NCBI GenBank assembly: GCA_029261995.1
Contig: JAJDAF010000050.1
Location: 151,152-215,151 of the forward strand
Source: Candidatus Zhuqueibacterota bacterium
Lineage (GTDB): Bacteria; Zhuqueibacterota; Zhuqueibacteria; Oceanimicrobiales; Oceanimicrobiaceae
Reading direction: 5' to 3'
DNA length: 64,000 nt
Shown here one piece after another: positions 43,215-52,433 of this stretch (position 1 is its first letter; each line of letters begins with the position of its first letter). A program made the position numbers and the translations under genes. The notes under the pieces were generated by a model that searched no databases, was not told the DNA's origin, and saw nothing but the letters and a program-made list of their open reading frames with translations.

Positions 43215-43248
43215 GCTCGGTCGATGGTTCCAGATGTGACGCCCGAGC
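43215..43248 (+). terminator. Possible hairpin terminator after the GT4 gene
   Basis: GCTCGG (43215-43220) and CCGAGC (43243-43248) form a perfect 6-bp stem with a 22-base loop, followed by a T-rich but interrupted stretch. Weak as a terminator, but it lies in the right place between the GT4 gene and the carA promoter. Confidence 0.3.
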
Positions 43249-43306
43249 TTCTGTCGTCGTCTGTTTCAAGTCCTGCTCCGAATCTCATCTATTGATAAGA
43301 CTTTAG

Positions 43307-43335
43307 TTGCATTTCTACGAGTGAATCACTATGTT
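43307..43335 (+). promoter_or_regulatory. Candidate sigma70 promoter for carA-carB
   Basis: TTGCAT (43307-43312), 17 bases, TATGTT (43330-43335). It lies about 40 bases before the carA ATG in the 214-base gap after the glycosyltransferase gene. Transcription would begin near 43342. No PyrR-type or arginine box was recognised. Confidence 0.45.
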
Positions 43336-43374
43336 AGGCGAATTTGCGATTTCGTCTAAGCAACTAAGGAATAC

Positions 43375-44442
43375 ATGCAAGCAAAACTTATCCTTGAAGA
43401 TGGAACAATCTACGAAGGCCGGTCATTCGGGAGCCCCACTTCGGCTGCAGGCGAAGTGGTTTTTAACACCGGCATGGTGGGTTACCCGGAATGCTTTACC
43501 GACCCATCCTACACCGGCCAAATCGTGAATCTTACCTATCCACTCATTGGCAATTACGGCGTCCCTCAAAAAAGCGTAGAAGACCAGGATCTCGACCCAA
43601 CTTTTGAGTCAGATGAAATGCATATCTGGGGTCTGGTGGTTTCTGAATTCTCAGAAGATTATAGCCATTGGAGTGGTGTCACCGGCGTCGATAAATGGCT
43701 TGAGGAAAACGGCGTTCCCGGCATCAGCGGCATCGACACCCGCCGTCTTACCCAGAAGTTGCGCGAACAGGGCGCCATGCTCGGTAAGATTGTCAGTGGA
43801 GAGGATCGCGACATCGATTTTGTGAATCCGAACTCCCAGAACCTTGTGGCTCAGGTTTCACCCGAAGAGCCGCGCGAGTTTGGCGACGGCGACAAAAAAG
43901 TGTTGTTGCTCAACTGCGGCGCCAAGTTCAATATCATTCGTTCTCTGCTCAAACGTGGCGTCGCGGTCAAGTCGGTACCATGGGATTGGGATATTTCGAA
44001 GGAAAGATTCGACGGCCTGCTGATTTCGAACGGCCCCGGTGACCCCAGAATGGTGGATGCGGCGGTCCGGAATGTACGCAAACTGCTGCAGGGTGAAGTG
44101 CCGATCTTTGGCATCTGCCTCGGCAACCAAATCCTGGCGAGAGCCGCGGGCGCTGAAACCTACAAGCTGAAATACGGCCATCGTGGGCAAAATCAGCCGT
44201 GCATCAGAGTCGGCACCAAGCGTTGCTTCATCACCTCGCAAAACCATGGTTTTGCAGTGGATGAACGTACTTTGCCGGAAGAATGGGAGCCTTGGTTCTT
44301 CAATGCCAATGATGGTACCAACGAAGGTGTCCGTCACAAGACGCAGCCATTCTTCAGTGTACAATTCCATCCCGAGGCTTCACCAGGTCCTCTTGACACC
44401 GAATTCCTGTTTGATGAGTTTATTCAGACGATGGTGAATTGA
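43375..44442 (+). CDS. carA: Carbamoyl-phosphate synthase, glutamine-hydrolysing small subunit
   Basis: Supplies ammonia from glutamine to CarB for pyrimidine and arginine synthesis. The 355-residue protein has the N-terminal small-subunit domain (FNTGMVGYPECFTDPSYTGQIVNLTYPLIGNYGVP) and a class I amidotransferase domain with Cys248 in GICLGNQ, and the His/Glu of FHPEASPGP. AAGGA lies before the ATG. The N-terminal phrases look more like CPS II/CAD than like the Escherichia coli enzyme. The embedding between glycan genes is unusual. Confidence 0.95.
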   Translation: MQAKLILEDGTIYEGRSFGSPTSAAGEVVFNTGMVGYPECFTDPSYTGQIVNLTYPLIGNYGVPQKSVEDQDLDPTFESDEMHIWGLVVSEFSEDYSHWSGVTGVDKWLEENGVPGISGIDTRRLTQKLREQGAMLGKIVSGEDRDIDFVNPNSQNLVAQVSPEEPREFGDGDKKVLLLNCGAKFNIIRSLLKRGVAVKSVPWDWDISKERFDGLLISNGPGDPRMVDAAVRNVRKLLQGEVPIFGICLGNQILARAAGAETYKLKYGHRGQNQPCIRVGTKRCFITSQNHGFAVDERTLPEEWEPWFFNANDGTNEGVRHKTQPFFSVQFHPEASPGPLDTEFLFDEFIQTMVN

Positions 44443-44445
44443 AGC

Positions 44446-44483
44446 CAAACCCACTGATAGCGCAACATGCTTCAGTGGGTTTG
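44446..44483 (+). promoter_or_regulatory. Perfect 12-bp hairpin between carA and carB
   Basis: CAAACCCACTGA (44446-44457) and TCAGTGGGTTTG (44472-44483) are perfect inverted copies with a 14-base loop. The hairpin begins 4 bases after the carA stop and ends about 57 bases before the preferred carB ATG (44541). It lacks a long T run, so it may be an attenuator-like or mRNA-processing element setting the CarA:CarB ratio rather than a full terminator. It also argues against a carB start at TTG 44439. Confidence 0.6.
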
Positions 44484-44540
44484 TTGAATCTACTTGAACG
44501 AAATCATCATCAGGCCCAAATTATGAACGAGGCTTCGACC

Positions 44541-47500
44541 ATGCACGACCTTCCCCAAAAAGTCATTATCCTCGGTAGCTCAGCGCTAAAGATCGGAGAG
44601 GCTGGCGAGTTCGACTACTCTGGCAGCCAGGCCATCAAGGCTCTGAAGGGCGCCGGAATCCAGTCGATCCTGGTCAATCCCAACATCGCGACCATTCAGA
44701 CCTCCGAGCATTTGGCGGACAAAGTCTACTTCCTTCCCGTGACGTCCGGGTTTGTCGAGAAAATAATCGCCAAGGAAAGACCGGACGGGATCTTCCTGGC
44801 TTTTGGTGGTCAGACCGCTCTGAACTGCGGATTGCAGCTCGCCGACAACGGCGTTCTTGAAGAGTACAAGGTGAAGGTGCTTGGCACGTCACTGGATGCC
44901 ATTCGTGACACCGAAGACCGCGGGCGCTTCGTCAAGCGCCTTGATGAAATCGGAATCAAGACACCGCGGAGTGTGGCGGTGCATTCCATCGAGGATGCTG
45001 TTTCGGAGGCAAGCAATATTGGCTATCCGGTCATGGTCAGGATCGCCTTTGCGCTTGGCGGCCTCGGCTCTGGCCTCTGCACCAGTGAAGAAGAAGTCCG
45101 GCAGCGCGCCGGGATTGCCTTCTCGCACGCCGATCAAATTCTCATCGAAGAGTATTTGGAAGGCTGGAAAGAAATCGAGTATGAGGTCGTGCGCGACTGC
45201 CACGACAACTGCGTGACTATTTGCAACATGGAGAATTTCGATCCGCTTGGAATCCACACCGGGGAAAGCATCGTCGTGGCGCCGAGCCAGACGCTCAACA
45301 ATGAAGAATTCCACAAACTGCGTGAAATTGCGATTCGCTGCGTGCGCCATATCGGAATTATTGGCGAGTGCAATATTCAATACGCTGTCGATGCCAGCAG
45401 TGGCGATTACCGCGTTATTGAGATCAATCCCCGACTGTCGCGCAGCTCGGCTCTGGCCTCAAAGGCGACCGGTTATCCACTGGCTTTTATTGCTGCGAAA
45501 CTCGCCCTCGGGCAGGGATTGACGGATTTGAAAAACTCAGTCACCCAGACAACCATGGCCTGTTTCGAGCCCGCTCTTGATTATGTCGTGGTCAAGATTC
45601 CGCGTTGGGATTTGAAGAAATTCAAGCGGGTTTCCACACGTCTTGGTTCGGGCATGAAGTCGGTCGGCGAGGTTATGGCGATTGGCCGCTCGTTCGAGGA
45701 AGCGCTGCAGAAGGCGCTGCGCATGATCGACACCGGCGTTTTCGGGTTGACAGGAAACGACCACATGCAGTTCGATGATCTGCGTGGCGAACTGCGCAAT
45801 CCGACCGACGAACGTGTTTTTGCAGTCGTGCAGGCTTTTCGGGAAGGTTTGAGCGTCGATGAAGTGCACAAGCTTACCCATATCGACCGCTGGTTCCTGT
45901 TCAAGATACGAAAAGCGCTCAGCCTGGAGGCCACGCTGCGCCAGTATGCAAATGGCATCTGCCCAAAGGGTTTGTTGCTCGACGCAAAGAAGGCGGGTTT
46001 CTCGGATCTTCAAATCGGCAAGGCTTTGAATTGCGACGAGGACGATGTGCGAAGCCTGCGCTCAAATTATGGCCTGCGACCCAGCGTCAAGCAGATTGAT
46101 ACACTGGCGGCGGAATTCCCGGCAAAAACCAACTATCTGTATCTGACCTACAACGGCTCTGCCGACGACATCGACTTCAAGGACGGCAATTCGGTGCTGG
46201 TGCTCGGCTCAGGCGTTTACCGCATCGGCAGTTCCGTAGAATTCGATTGGTGCTGTGTCAACGCCGTTATGACCCTGCGACAGCTCGGCTACCGCACCAT
46301 TCTGCTCAATTACAATCCCGAAACCGTGAGCACCGATTACGACGAGTGCGACCGGCTGTACTTTGACGAGCTGAATTTCGAAACCATCAATGAAATTTAC
46401 CAGAAAGAACAACCTCTCGGGATGTTCATTTCGATGGGAGGGCAGATTCCCAATAATCTCGCGATGAGATTCAGCAAGGCAAAGTTCAACGTTTTCGGCA
46501 CCACATCGGAGAATATTGATAGAGCTGAAAACAGACATATATTTTCGTCGTTGCTGGATTCCCTGAATATCGACCAGCCGGAATGGGAGGAATTGATTTC
46601 TCTGCAGGATGCGAAGCGATTTGCTGGCAAAGTCAAGTACCCCGTGCTCGTGCGGCCATCCTACGTTCTGAGTGGTGCTGCAATGGGCGTGGCCTCGACA
46701 GATGATGAACTCACCAATTTTCTCGAGCGAGCGGCCGACATCTCGACTGACCATCCCGTTGTCATCAGTAAATTTTTGGAGAACGCAAAGGAGATAGAGT
46801 TTGACGGTGTGGCCCGCAGGGGCGAGCTGGTGATCTATGCAATTTCCGAGCATGTGGAAAACGCTGGCGTGCACTCCGGTGACGCCACGCTGGTGTTCCC
46901 GCCGCAGAGAACCTACATTGAAACCCTGCGCCGGGTGAAGGCCATCGCCAGGAAGATAGCGAGCGCGCTCGAGATCACCGGACCATTTAACATGCAGTTC
47001 ATCGCTAAAAACAACGATGTCAAGGTGATTGAGTGCAATCTGCGAGCCTCACGCAGTTTTCCATTCGTGTCCAAGGTGTCGAAGCACAACTTTATCGATT
47101 TCGCCACCCGGATTCTGATGGACGAGCCGGTCAAGAGCATTCGGAAATCGTTCATGGAGTTGGATTACGTCGGCGTGAAAGCGCCACAGTTTTCCTTCAC
47201 CCGCCTGGCTGGCGCGGATCCGACCCTGGGCGTCGAGATGGCATCGACCGGTGAGGTCGGCTGCCTTGGTGGGGATTTCCATGAAGCGTTTCTGAAAGCG
47301 TTGATTTCAGTAGGATTCAAATTGCCCATCAAAGCAGTGCTCATGTCGACGGGACCACTGGACAGCAAAGCGGATTTTGTCGCGAATGCCCGTATTTTAC
47401 ATGCAATGGGCACAAAAATATACTGCACCCGTGGCACGGCCCGATTCATGAAGCAGTACAATATCGACGCCGAGGTCCTGAACTGGCCTCTGGAGAAAAA

Positions 47501-47738
47501 AAGTCCGAACGTTCTTGAATATCTTAGAAACGGCCGACTGGACCTGGTTATTAATATTCCGAAAAACTTTCAGGAGGAGGAGTTAACGAACGATTACATA
47601 ATCAGGAGAAATGCCGTTGATTTCGGCGTGCCGCTGATTACGAACATCCAGGTTGCGAAACGGCTGGTGGAGTCTTTGAGCACGGTCCGCCTCGACGATC
47701 TGCAAATTCGTAGTTGGGATGAGTACACGGCGAGCTAG
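44541..47738 (+). CDS. carB: Carbamoyl-phosphate synthase large subunit
   Basis: Makes carbamoyl phosphate from bicarbonate, ammonia and two ATP. The 1065-residue form has two ATP-grasp halves, the oligomerisation domain between them, and a C-terminal MGS-like allosteric domain (about 930-1060). The start region SSALKIGEAGEFDYSGSQAIKALK and GYPVMVRIAFALGGLGSG, KEIEYEVVRDCHDNCVTICNMEN resemble eukaryotic CPS/CAD. I prefer ATG 44541 with GAGG 8 bases upstream; ATG 44523 adds six residues. The open frame from 44439 would have to read through the hairpin. Confidence 0.93.
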   Translation: MHDLPQKVIILGSSALKIGEAGEFDYSGSQAIKALKGAGIQSILVNPNIATIQTSEHLADKVYFLPVTSGFVEKIIAKERPDGIFLAFGGQTALNCGLQLADNGVLEEYKVKVLGTSLDAIRDTEDRGRFVKRLDEIGIKTPRSVAVHSIEDAVSEASNIGYPVMVRIAFALGGLGSGLCTSEEEVRQRAGIAFSHADQILIEEYLEGWKEIEYEVVRDCHDNCVTICNMENFDPLGIHTGESIVVAPSQTLNNEEFHKLREIAIRCVRHIGIIGECNIQYAVDASSGDYRVIEINPRLSRSSALASKATGYPLAFIAAKLALGQGLTDLKNSVTQTTMACFEPALDYVVVKIPRWDLKKFKRVSTRLGSGMKSVGEVMAIGRSFEEALQKALRMIDTGVFGLTGNDHMQFDDLRGELRNPTDERVFAVVQAFREGLSVDEVHKLTHIDRWFLFKIRKALSLEATLRQYANGICPKGLLLDAKKAGFSDLQIGKALNCDEDDVRSLRSNYGLRPSVKQIDTLAAEFPAKTNYLYLTYNGSADDIDFKDGNSVLVLGSGVYRIGSSVEFDWCCVNAVMTLRQLGYRTILLNYNPETVSTDYDECDRLYFDELNFETINEIYQKEQPLGMFISMGGQIPNNLAMRFSKAKFNVFGTTSENIDRAENRHIFSSLLDSLNIDQPEWEELISLQDAKRFAGKVKYPVLVRPSYVLSGAAMGVASTDDELTNFLERAADISTDHPVVISKFLENAKEIEFDGVARRGELVIYAISEHVENAGVHSGDATLVFPPQRTYIETLRRVKAIARKIASALEITGPFNMQFIAKNNDVKVIECNLRASRSFPFVSKVSKHNFIDFATRILMDEPVKSIRKSFMELDYVGVKAPQFSFTRLAGADPTLGVEMASTGEVGCLGGDFHEAFLKALISVGFKLPIKAVLMSTGPLDSKADFVANARILHAMGTKIYCTRGTARFMKQYNIDAEVLNWPLEKKSPNVLEYLRNGRLDLVINIPKNFQEEELTNDYIIRRNAVDFGVPLITNIQVAKRLVESLSTVRLDDLQIRSWDEYTAS

Positions 47739-47931
47739 GGTTTGTTTTTGAGGCATCTCTTGCCGGGATAGAGTTCTTTTTTGAGCAGGAGCGTGGCAGG
47801 TCCACAGAAGTGAAGTGGCTCAAAGTTTGCAACTCCATGGCAGTTCTTATCAACCAGAGGCAGCAGATTCCGGGGAAGGTCGGCTGCTCGATTTCGATTT
47901 TGCACCAGGAGATCTACATCAAGAAGATGGT

Positions 47932-49665
47932 ATGAGCAAACGGACTCAACCTGTGGCGCATAGCGACTTGCCGGGCGTCAAGAAATATGCGCCCAGAGAC
48001 AACTTCCTCAACGACCTCAAGCCAACTCACTGGCTGGTCGCATTCGCCGTACTCGGCCTAGTGCTTCGCCTGGTTTTCCTGAAGTACCGTTTTGCAGTCG
48101 CTTTTGATGAAGTCAACTACATAAAACTCGGTGTGAGCGCGTCTCAGAACGGTTGGGGTGAGTTGCTGCACACCTATTGGTCTCCGCTTTTACCTACCCT
48201 GATAAAGTTGTTTTGTGGCCTCTTCCGGGATTACGAGCTTGCGGCAAGACTGGTCTCGGTCGTCGCCGGTATTCTGGTTTTGGTGCCTTTGTACAAGCTC
48301 GGTGTGGAAGTTTTTGACCGCAGAATCGGCCTAGTTGCTGCTGGATTCGTGGCGTTCTTTCCGCCGATTGCTTTTCGCGATACCCAGATCTTGACCGAAT
48401 CGGTCGTCATCCTGCTGGTTGCCTGGGCGGTGTTGTACGGCATTCGGTCGCTGAAACGCCACTCAGTTGTTAATGCGTTCTTGGCCGGCCTTTTCTCCGG
48501 GCTCGCTTACCTCGCCCATCCGATCGCACTCGGACTGGTGGTTGTGCTGATTGCATGGATTCTGCTGGGCGGCCTGACCAGGCTTTTTCTAATTACTCGG
48601 CTGAGACTGATCTATCTGGTCCCGGCAACCTGCATTGGTTTCCTGAGCGTTTCTGCACCCTACCTGCTTTTCTTGAGAGAAGCAACAGGTACCTGGACCT
48701 TCAGCGCCAAGGCCGCAGCCAACCAGCAAATGTCGACGCCCACGCATTCGAAACAAGACTCATTCCGCTCTCTGAACGCGTCAAACACGAGTGTTCCTAT
48801 CGACCAAGTGTTTCACCTCGGAACATTCCTGCAGGCGACAGACGGCCAGGGTCAGGCCGTCCGGCGAGTGACAATCCGACCTTTTCTCGTAAAATTTATC
48901 AAGAATTTTGCTGACGTCTTGCGCAGTGCAGTGCCGCAATTCCTGACGACCCTGCCTCTGATGCTCTTTGGAGTCGGCCTGTTCGGGGCCACCTGGGAAG
49001 CCCGGCAATGGAAAATACTGCTGATGCTCCTTAGTATCGTGGTTTTCTTTTGGATGATTCTGGTGCCGGCATTCCACATCCATCAGCGCTACCTGGCTCC
49101 GGTGTGGCCGATTTGCGCTTTGTTTATCGCCCGAGGCACCGTGACTGTTTACGAATGGCTGTGTTGCTACCTACCCATGACACGGCTGGCCAACCGGTGG
49201 GGCCGGCATCCCGCAAGCCTGGCTGGCACGCTTGTTTTGAGCGTGGTCACTATTGTCAGTTTTCTACCTGAACTTGGCCGCGTCATTGCCAAAAGCCCGG
49301 TCTCGCGCGAGTACGTCGCTGATTCGGTGGAACAAAAGCGCGCCGGCGCCTGGTTGCGGACGCACACAGAGACCACGCCGGTGATAATGAGCCGCAATCA
49401 TGCGGTGGATTTCTATGCAGGTAATTATGATATCAAGCAATCCGTGACCATCCCAACCAGCGATTTAGACCGGGTTCTGGCCTATGCGCGGCATCGCCAG
49501 GTGACTCACTTGGTTCTGAACGAAAGATATGTGTCTGACTATCCACAACTGGCGTTCTTGTTGGATGGCCAGAGGTCGGCGGAAGATTTGCGCATGGTCT
49601 ATCAGGATGTTGATGGCGCAGGGTTGAAAACCGTCATCTATGAGCTGGTAGAAGGAGCAAATTAA
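47932..49665 (+). CDS. GT39-type membrane glycosyltransferase, copy 2
   Basis: GT-C protein with about eleven membrane helices and a C-terminal periplasmic domain. The first loop has KYRFAVAFDEVNYIKLG with the acidic motif expected in GT39. ATG 47932 gives 577 residues. The frame is open from GTG 47815, but those extra 39 residues are acidic and low in family character and I think they are untranslated. It opens the second glycan block, after a 193-base gap behind carB with no clear terminator. Confidence 0.83.
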   Translation: MSKRTQPVAHSDLPGVKKYAPRDNFLNDLKPTHWLVAFAVLGLVLRLVFLKYRFAVAFDEVNYIKLGVSASQNGWGELLHTYWSPLLPTLIKLFCGLFRDYELAARLVSVVAGILVLVPLYKLGVEVFDRRIGLVAAGFVAFFPPIAFRDTQILTESVVILLVAWAVLYGIRSLKRHSVVNAFLAGLFSGLAYLAHPIALGLVVVLIAWILLGGLTRLFLITRLRLIYLVPATCIGFLSVSAPYLLFLREATGTWTFSAKAAANQQMSTPTHSKQDSFRSLNASNTSVPIDQVFHLGTFLQATDGQGQAVRRVTIRPFLVKFIKNFADVLRSAVPQFLTTLPLMLFGVGLFGATWEARQWKILLMLLSIVVFFWMILVPAFHIHQRYLAPVWPICALFIARGTVTVYEWLCCYLPMTRLANRWGRHPASLAGTLVLSVVTIVSFLPELGRVIAKSPVSREYVADSVEQKRAGAWLRTHTETTPVIMSRNHAVDFYAGNYDIKQSVTIPTSDLDRVLAYARHRQVTHLVLNERYVSDYPQLAFLLDGQRSAEDLRMVYQDVDGAGLKTVIYELVEGAN

Positions 49666-49691
49666 GGTGCCTAACGAAACAGGACAGCGAG

Positions 49692-51056
49692 TTGTCTCTT
49701 AAGAAAATCGAAAAGTTTTTCCTTGGCGCGACCCTGTTTACGATCCCGCTGGGCGCCGGGGCACTCTTTGATGGCGTGACCAGTGCGGATTTGGTCCTGC
49801 TCGTGGATCTCTGCCTGGCTGGTTTGTACATGCTGTGGATTTATCGCACCAACCTGTTTTCAAATACCCGGCTCCGCGCCGGTGGGCTGGCGATGCTCGG
49901 CATCGTGGTCATCGTTTGGAGCGTATTCTCCATGAGTTCCGCCATTGCCTTGCGTGCTTCAGGCGTCGGAATCTACTTTGCGGTCAAGTCATTCCTGCTT
50001 TATCTCTACCTGGTCAATAACATCCGGACCAAGAGCGATTTGCTATTTGTCGTCAACATGTTGTTGTTTGCTCTGCTTTTCCAAGGTTGGCTTGGCACCA
50101 TGCAAAAGGCGATGGGGCGTTCTTTGGGTCTCGGGTTCCTGGGCGAGTTGCAGATTTCCATGCACAAAGTTGACTCACGCGCCAGAGGCACCCTGCAGTT
50201 TCCGAACCGCTATGGCGCCGTGCTCATTTTGCTCCTGCCGCTGGCGATCGGCATGGCCATGTTTGTCCGCCGGTCCTGGTACAAGCTGCTGCTGTTCGCG
50301 ACCTGCGGATTTAGCATCATGGGTCTTTTCGTTTCGCTCTCACGTTCGTCCTGGGCGGGCTTTCTTATCTCCATGGTTATTTTTGTCATTCTGCTATTTC
50401 GTCGCGGAAAACTGAAGCCAAAGTTCTTTTTTACCATCGCCGCGGTCATGGTAGCCGCCGCGGTGATCGCCGGTCTGAATTGGGACACGATCATGTACCG
50501 TTTTGAGCACGGCGCTGACGGCCGCTTCCGGTCACGCATGATCGACATCGCCATCCCTATCATCAAGGATAATGTGTTTCTAGGCGTCGGCCTGAACAAC
50601 TACCAGTGGCACTCATTCGACCAGTTCAATTTTTGGCATCCGGTTCACAACGAGTTCCTGCGCCTCGCCGCTGAGATTGGCGTTCCTGGCGCGGTCTTTT
50701 TTACGGCGCTGCTGCTTGTCTTCCTGAAGGAGGCTTATAAGAACAGTCTTGTCAAGGATAGTTTTATCAACGCAGTGGGAATCGGTGTCTTTTGTGGTTT
50801 AATAGCATTTATCGTGGCAATCAATATCGGGCCGGAATATCAACACTATCGTATTAAGCTGGTATTCTGGGCACTTGCGGGAATCACGTTTTCACTGAGA
50901 AGAGTCAGGGCAGTCGAACTGCAGATGGAGAAGCGGAGAAAGGAAATGCTGGCGCAGAAAGCCAGCATGCGCGAGGCTCTCGGCAAGGTCGGACCGACGA
51001 AGGACGGTTCGCATGAAAATTTGGTTTTACCTCAACACGGAGTTCGCCGGGCATGA
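49692..51056 (+). CDS. O-antigen polymerase/ligase-like membrane protein (Wzy/WaaL family)
   Basis: Polytopic protein of 454 residues with about ten to twelve membrane helices and a large periplasmic loop ending in the ligase-type segment FWHPVHNEFLRLAAEIGVPGAVFF. Wzy polymerises repeat units; WaaL ligates glycans to lipid A core; the two cannot be separated from sequence alone. TTG 49692 has AGGACA upstream. The C-terminal 60 residues are a charged, cytosolic tail. The last codons overlap the ATG of the next GT4 gene. Confidence 0.85.
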   Translation: MSLKKIEKFFLGATLFTIPLGAGALFDGVTSADLVLLVDLCLAGLYMLWIYRTNLFSNTRLRAGGLAMLGIVVIVWSVFSMSSAIALRASGVGIYFAVKSFLLYLYLVNNIRTKSDLLFVVNMLLFALLFQGWLGTMQKAMGRSLGLGFLGELQISMHKVDSRARGTLQFPNRYGAVLILLLPLAIGMAMFVRRSWYKLLLFATCGFSIMGLFVSLSRSSWAGFLISMVIFVILLFRRGKLKPKFFFTIAAVMVAAAVIAGLNWDTIMYRFEHGADGRFRSRMIDIAIPIIKDNVFLGVGLNNYQWHSFDQFNFWHPVHNEFLRLAAEIGVPGAVFFTALLLVFLKEAYKNSLVKDSFINAVGIGVFCGLIAFIVAINIGPEYQHYRIKLVFWALAGITFSLRRVRAVELQMEKRRKEMLAQKASMREALGKVGPTKDGSHENLVLPQHGVRRA

Positions 51057-52312
51057 AGATTTTGATGATCGACAAATATCATTTTGTGATGGGAGGCGCC
51101 GAGCGCTATATGTTCGAGCTGTCGAAGGTTCTGGAAGCAAACGGTCATCAGGTCATTCCTTTTGCCATGAAGCATCCTGACAGTTTTGAAACTGACTACG
51201 AGCCTTTTTTTGTCTCCAACATAGAATACAACAATCACTCGACTCTTGGCAAGGCGGCGACGGTTTTCAGAGCCACAGGGCGGATGATCTATTCGTTTGA
51301 GGCCCGGCAGCAGATGGAGCGCCTCATCGAACAGGTGCAGCCGGATATCGCGCATCTCCACATGATCGACCATCAACTTTCTCCGTCCATTTTGTATGCG
51401 CTTAAAAAGTACGACATTCCTGTGATTCAAACCGTGCACCAGTACAAATTGGTGTGTCCCAACTACAGGCTGTACAATCCATCGACCGGCAAGGTTTGCG
51501 AGAAATGCCTGGGCGGCAATCTGTTGCACCCGCTCAAGGAGCGTTGCCACAAAGGCTCTGCTGTTGCCAGCGCTATGATTGCTGTCGAAAGCAGCCTGCA
51601 CCGCCTCACACGCATTCACGAGAAGCATATTGATCTGTTCCATGTTCCGAGTCATTTCATGGGACGGAAATTTGATGAAGCGGGTGTGGGTAACGGCAAG
51701 GTCCGTCATCTATTTTACACCATCAACATGGCGGACTTTGAGCCACATGTTTGCCAGGGAGAGTATTTGCTCTACTTTGGCCGGCTTGCGGACGAGAAGG
51801 GAATTCTGACCCTGTTGCAGGCATCGAAAGATTATCCCAACGCGCCGCTTTATATCGTCGGCGACGGTCCGCAGCGGCCAGAGCTTGAAGCCTATGTCTC
51901 GAAACATACCCTCGGCAATGTGAAGTTTCTGGGCCTGAAGTCGGGTGAAGAGTTGGAAAGCCTGGTGAAGAACGCTCGTGTGATCATCGTGCCATCAGAG
52001 TGGTATGACAATTCACCGCTCGTGATTTATGAATCATTCGCCTATGGTAAGCCGGTGATCTGCTCGAGAATGGGAGGCATGCCCGAACTGGTGGACCACA
52101 ACGAGAACGGTTTCCATTTTGACGCTGGCGAAGCACAACAACTGACCGAGCTGATGGCGCGGATTTGGGAGAAACCCGAGTTGGCCGTGCAATTCGGAAA
52201 AGCGGCGCGTCAGAAAGCGGAGAACGAATTCGACCCACAGGTTCACTACGAAACGATGTTCGATTGGTATCAGGAATTGATCCAAACTTGCGGTGTACTC
52301 GCAACCAGCTAG
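51053..52312 (+). CDS. Glycosyltransferase family 4 with Cys-rich insert
   Basis: GT-B enzyme of 419 residues: MKILMIDKYHFVMGGAERYMFELSKVLEANGHQV, then an insert after the HQYKLVCPNYRLY segment with a CEKC pair and another Cys (RCHKG), which looks like a metal-binding knuckle seen in a subset of GT4 enzymes. The donor domain has LLYFGRLADEKGILTLL and PSEWYDNSPLVIYESFAYGKPVI. The ATG overlaps the preceding stop (ATGA). Substrates unknown. Confidence 0.88.
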   Translation: MKILMIDKYHFVMGGAERYMFELSKVLEANGHQVIPFAMKHPDSFETDYEPFFVSNIEYNNHSTLGKAATVFRATGRMIYSFEARQQMERLIEQVQPDIAHLHMIDHQLSPSILYALKKYDIPVIQTVHQYKLVCPNYRLYNPSTGKVCEKCLGGNLLHPLKERCHKGSAVASAMIAVESSLHRLTRIHEKHIDLFHVPSHFMGRKFDEAGVGNGKVRHLFYTINMADFEPHVCQGEYLLYFGRLADEKGILTLLQASKDYPNAPLYIVGDGPQRPELEAYVSKHTLGNVKFLGLKSGEELESLVKNARVIIVPSEWYDNSPLVIYESFAYGKPVICSRMGGMPELVDHNENGFHFDAGEAQQLTELMARIWEKPELAVQFGKAARQKAENEFDPQVHYETMFDWYQELIQTCGVLATS

Positions 52313-52433
52313 GGAAGGAAACACACATTTGTCTGCACGGTCTCACCTTCGCACTGCAGGACGCAGCCACACAATTTTTCTTCCGTCACTTATTGTTCAT
52401 TAATTCTTGGCAGATTTGTTCGATTAACCCTTT

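Noticed and set aside
44439..44540. N-terminal extension of CarB from TTG 44439
   Set aside because: It would encode through a perfect hairpin and adds residues not expected in the family; ATG 44541 has a better ribosome site.
47815..47931. 39-residue extension of the second GT39 protein from GTG 47815
   Set aside because: Acidic, non-family sequence without a good ribosome site; ATG 47932 gives a normal length.
52313..52433. TTGGCAGATTTGTTCG as a third sigma54 promoter before flippase 2
   Set aside because: The -12 element reads TTCG and the -24 element TGGCAG; too many mismatches.
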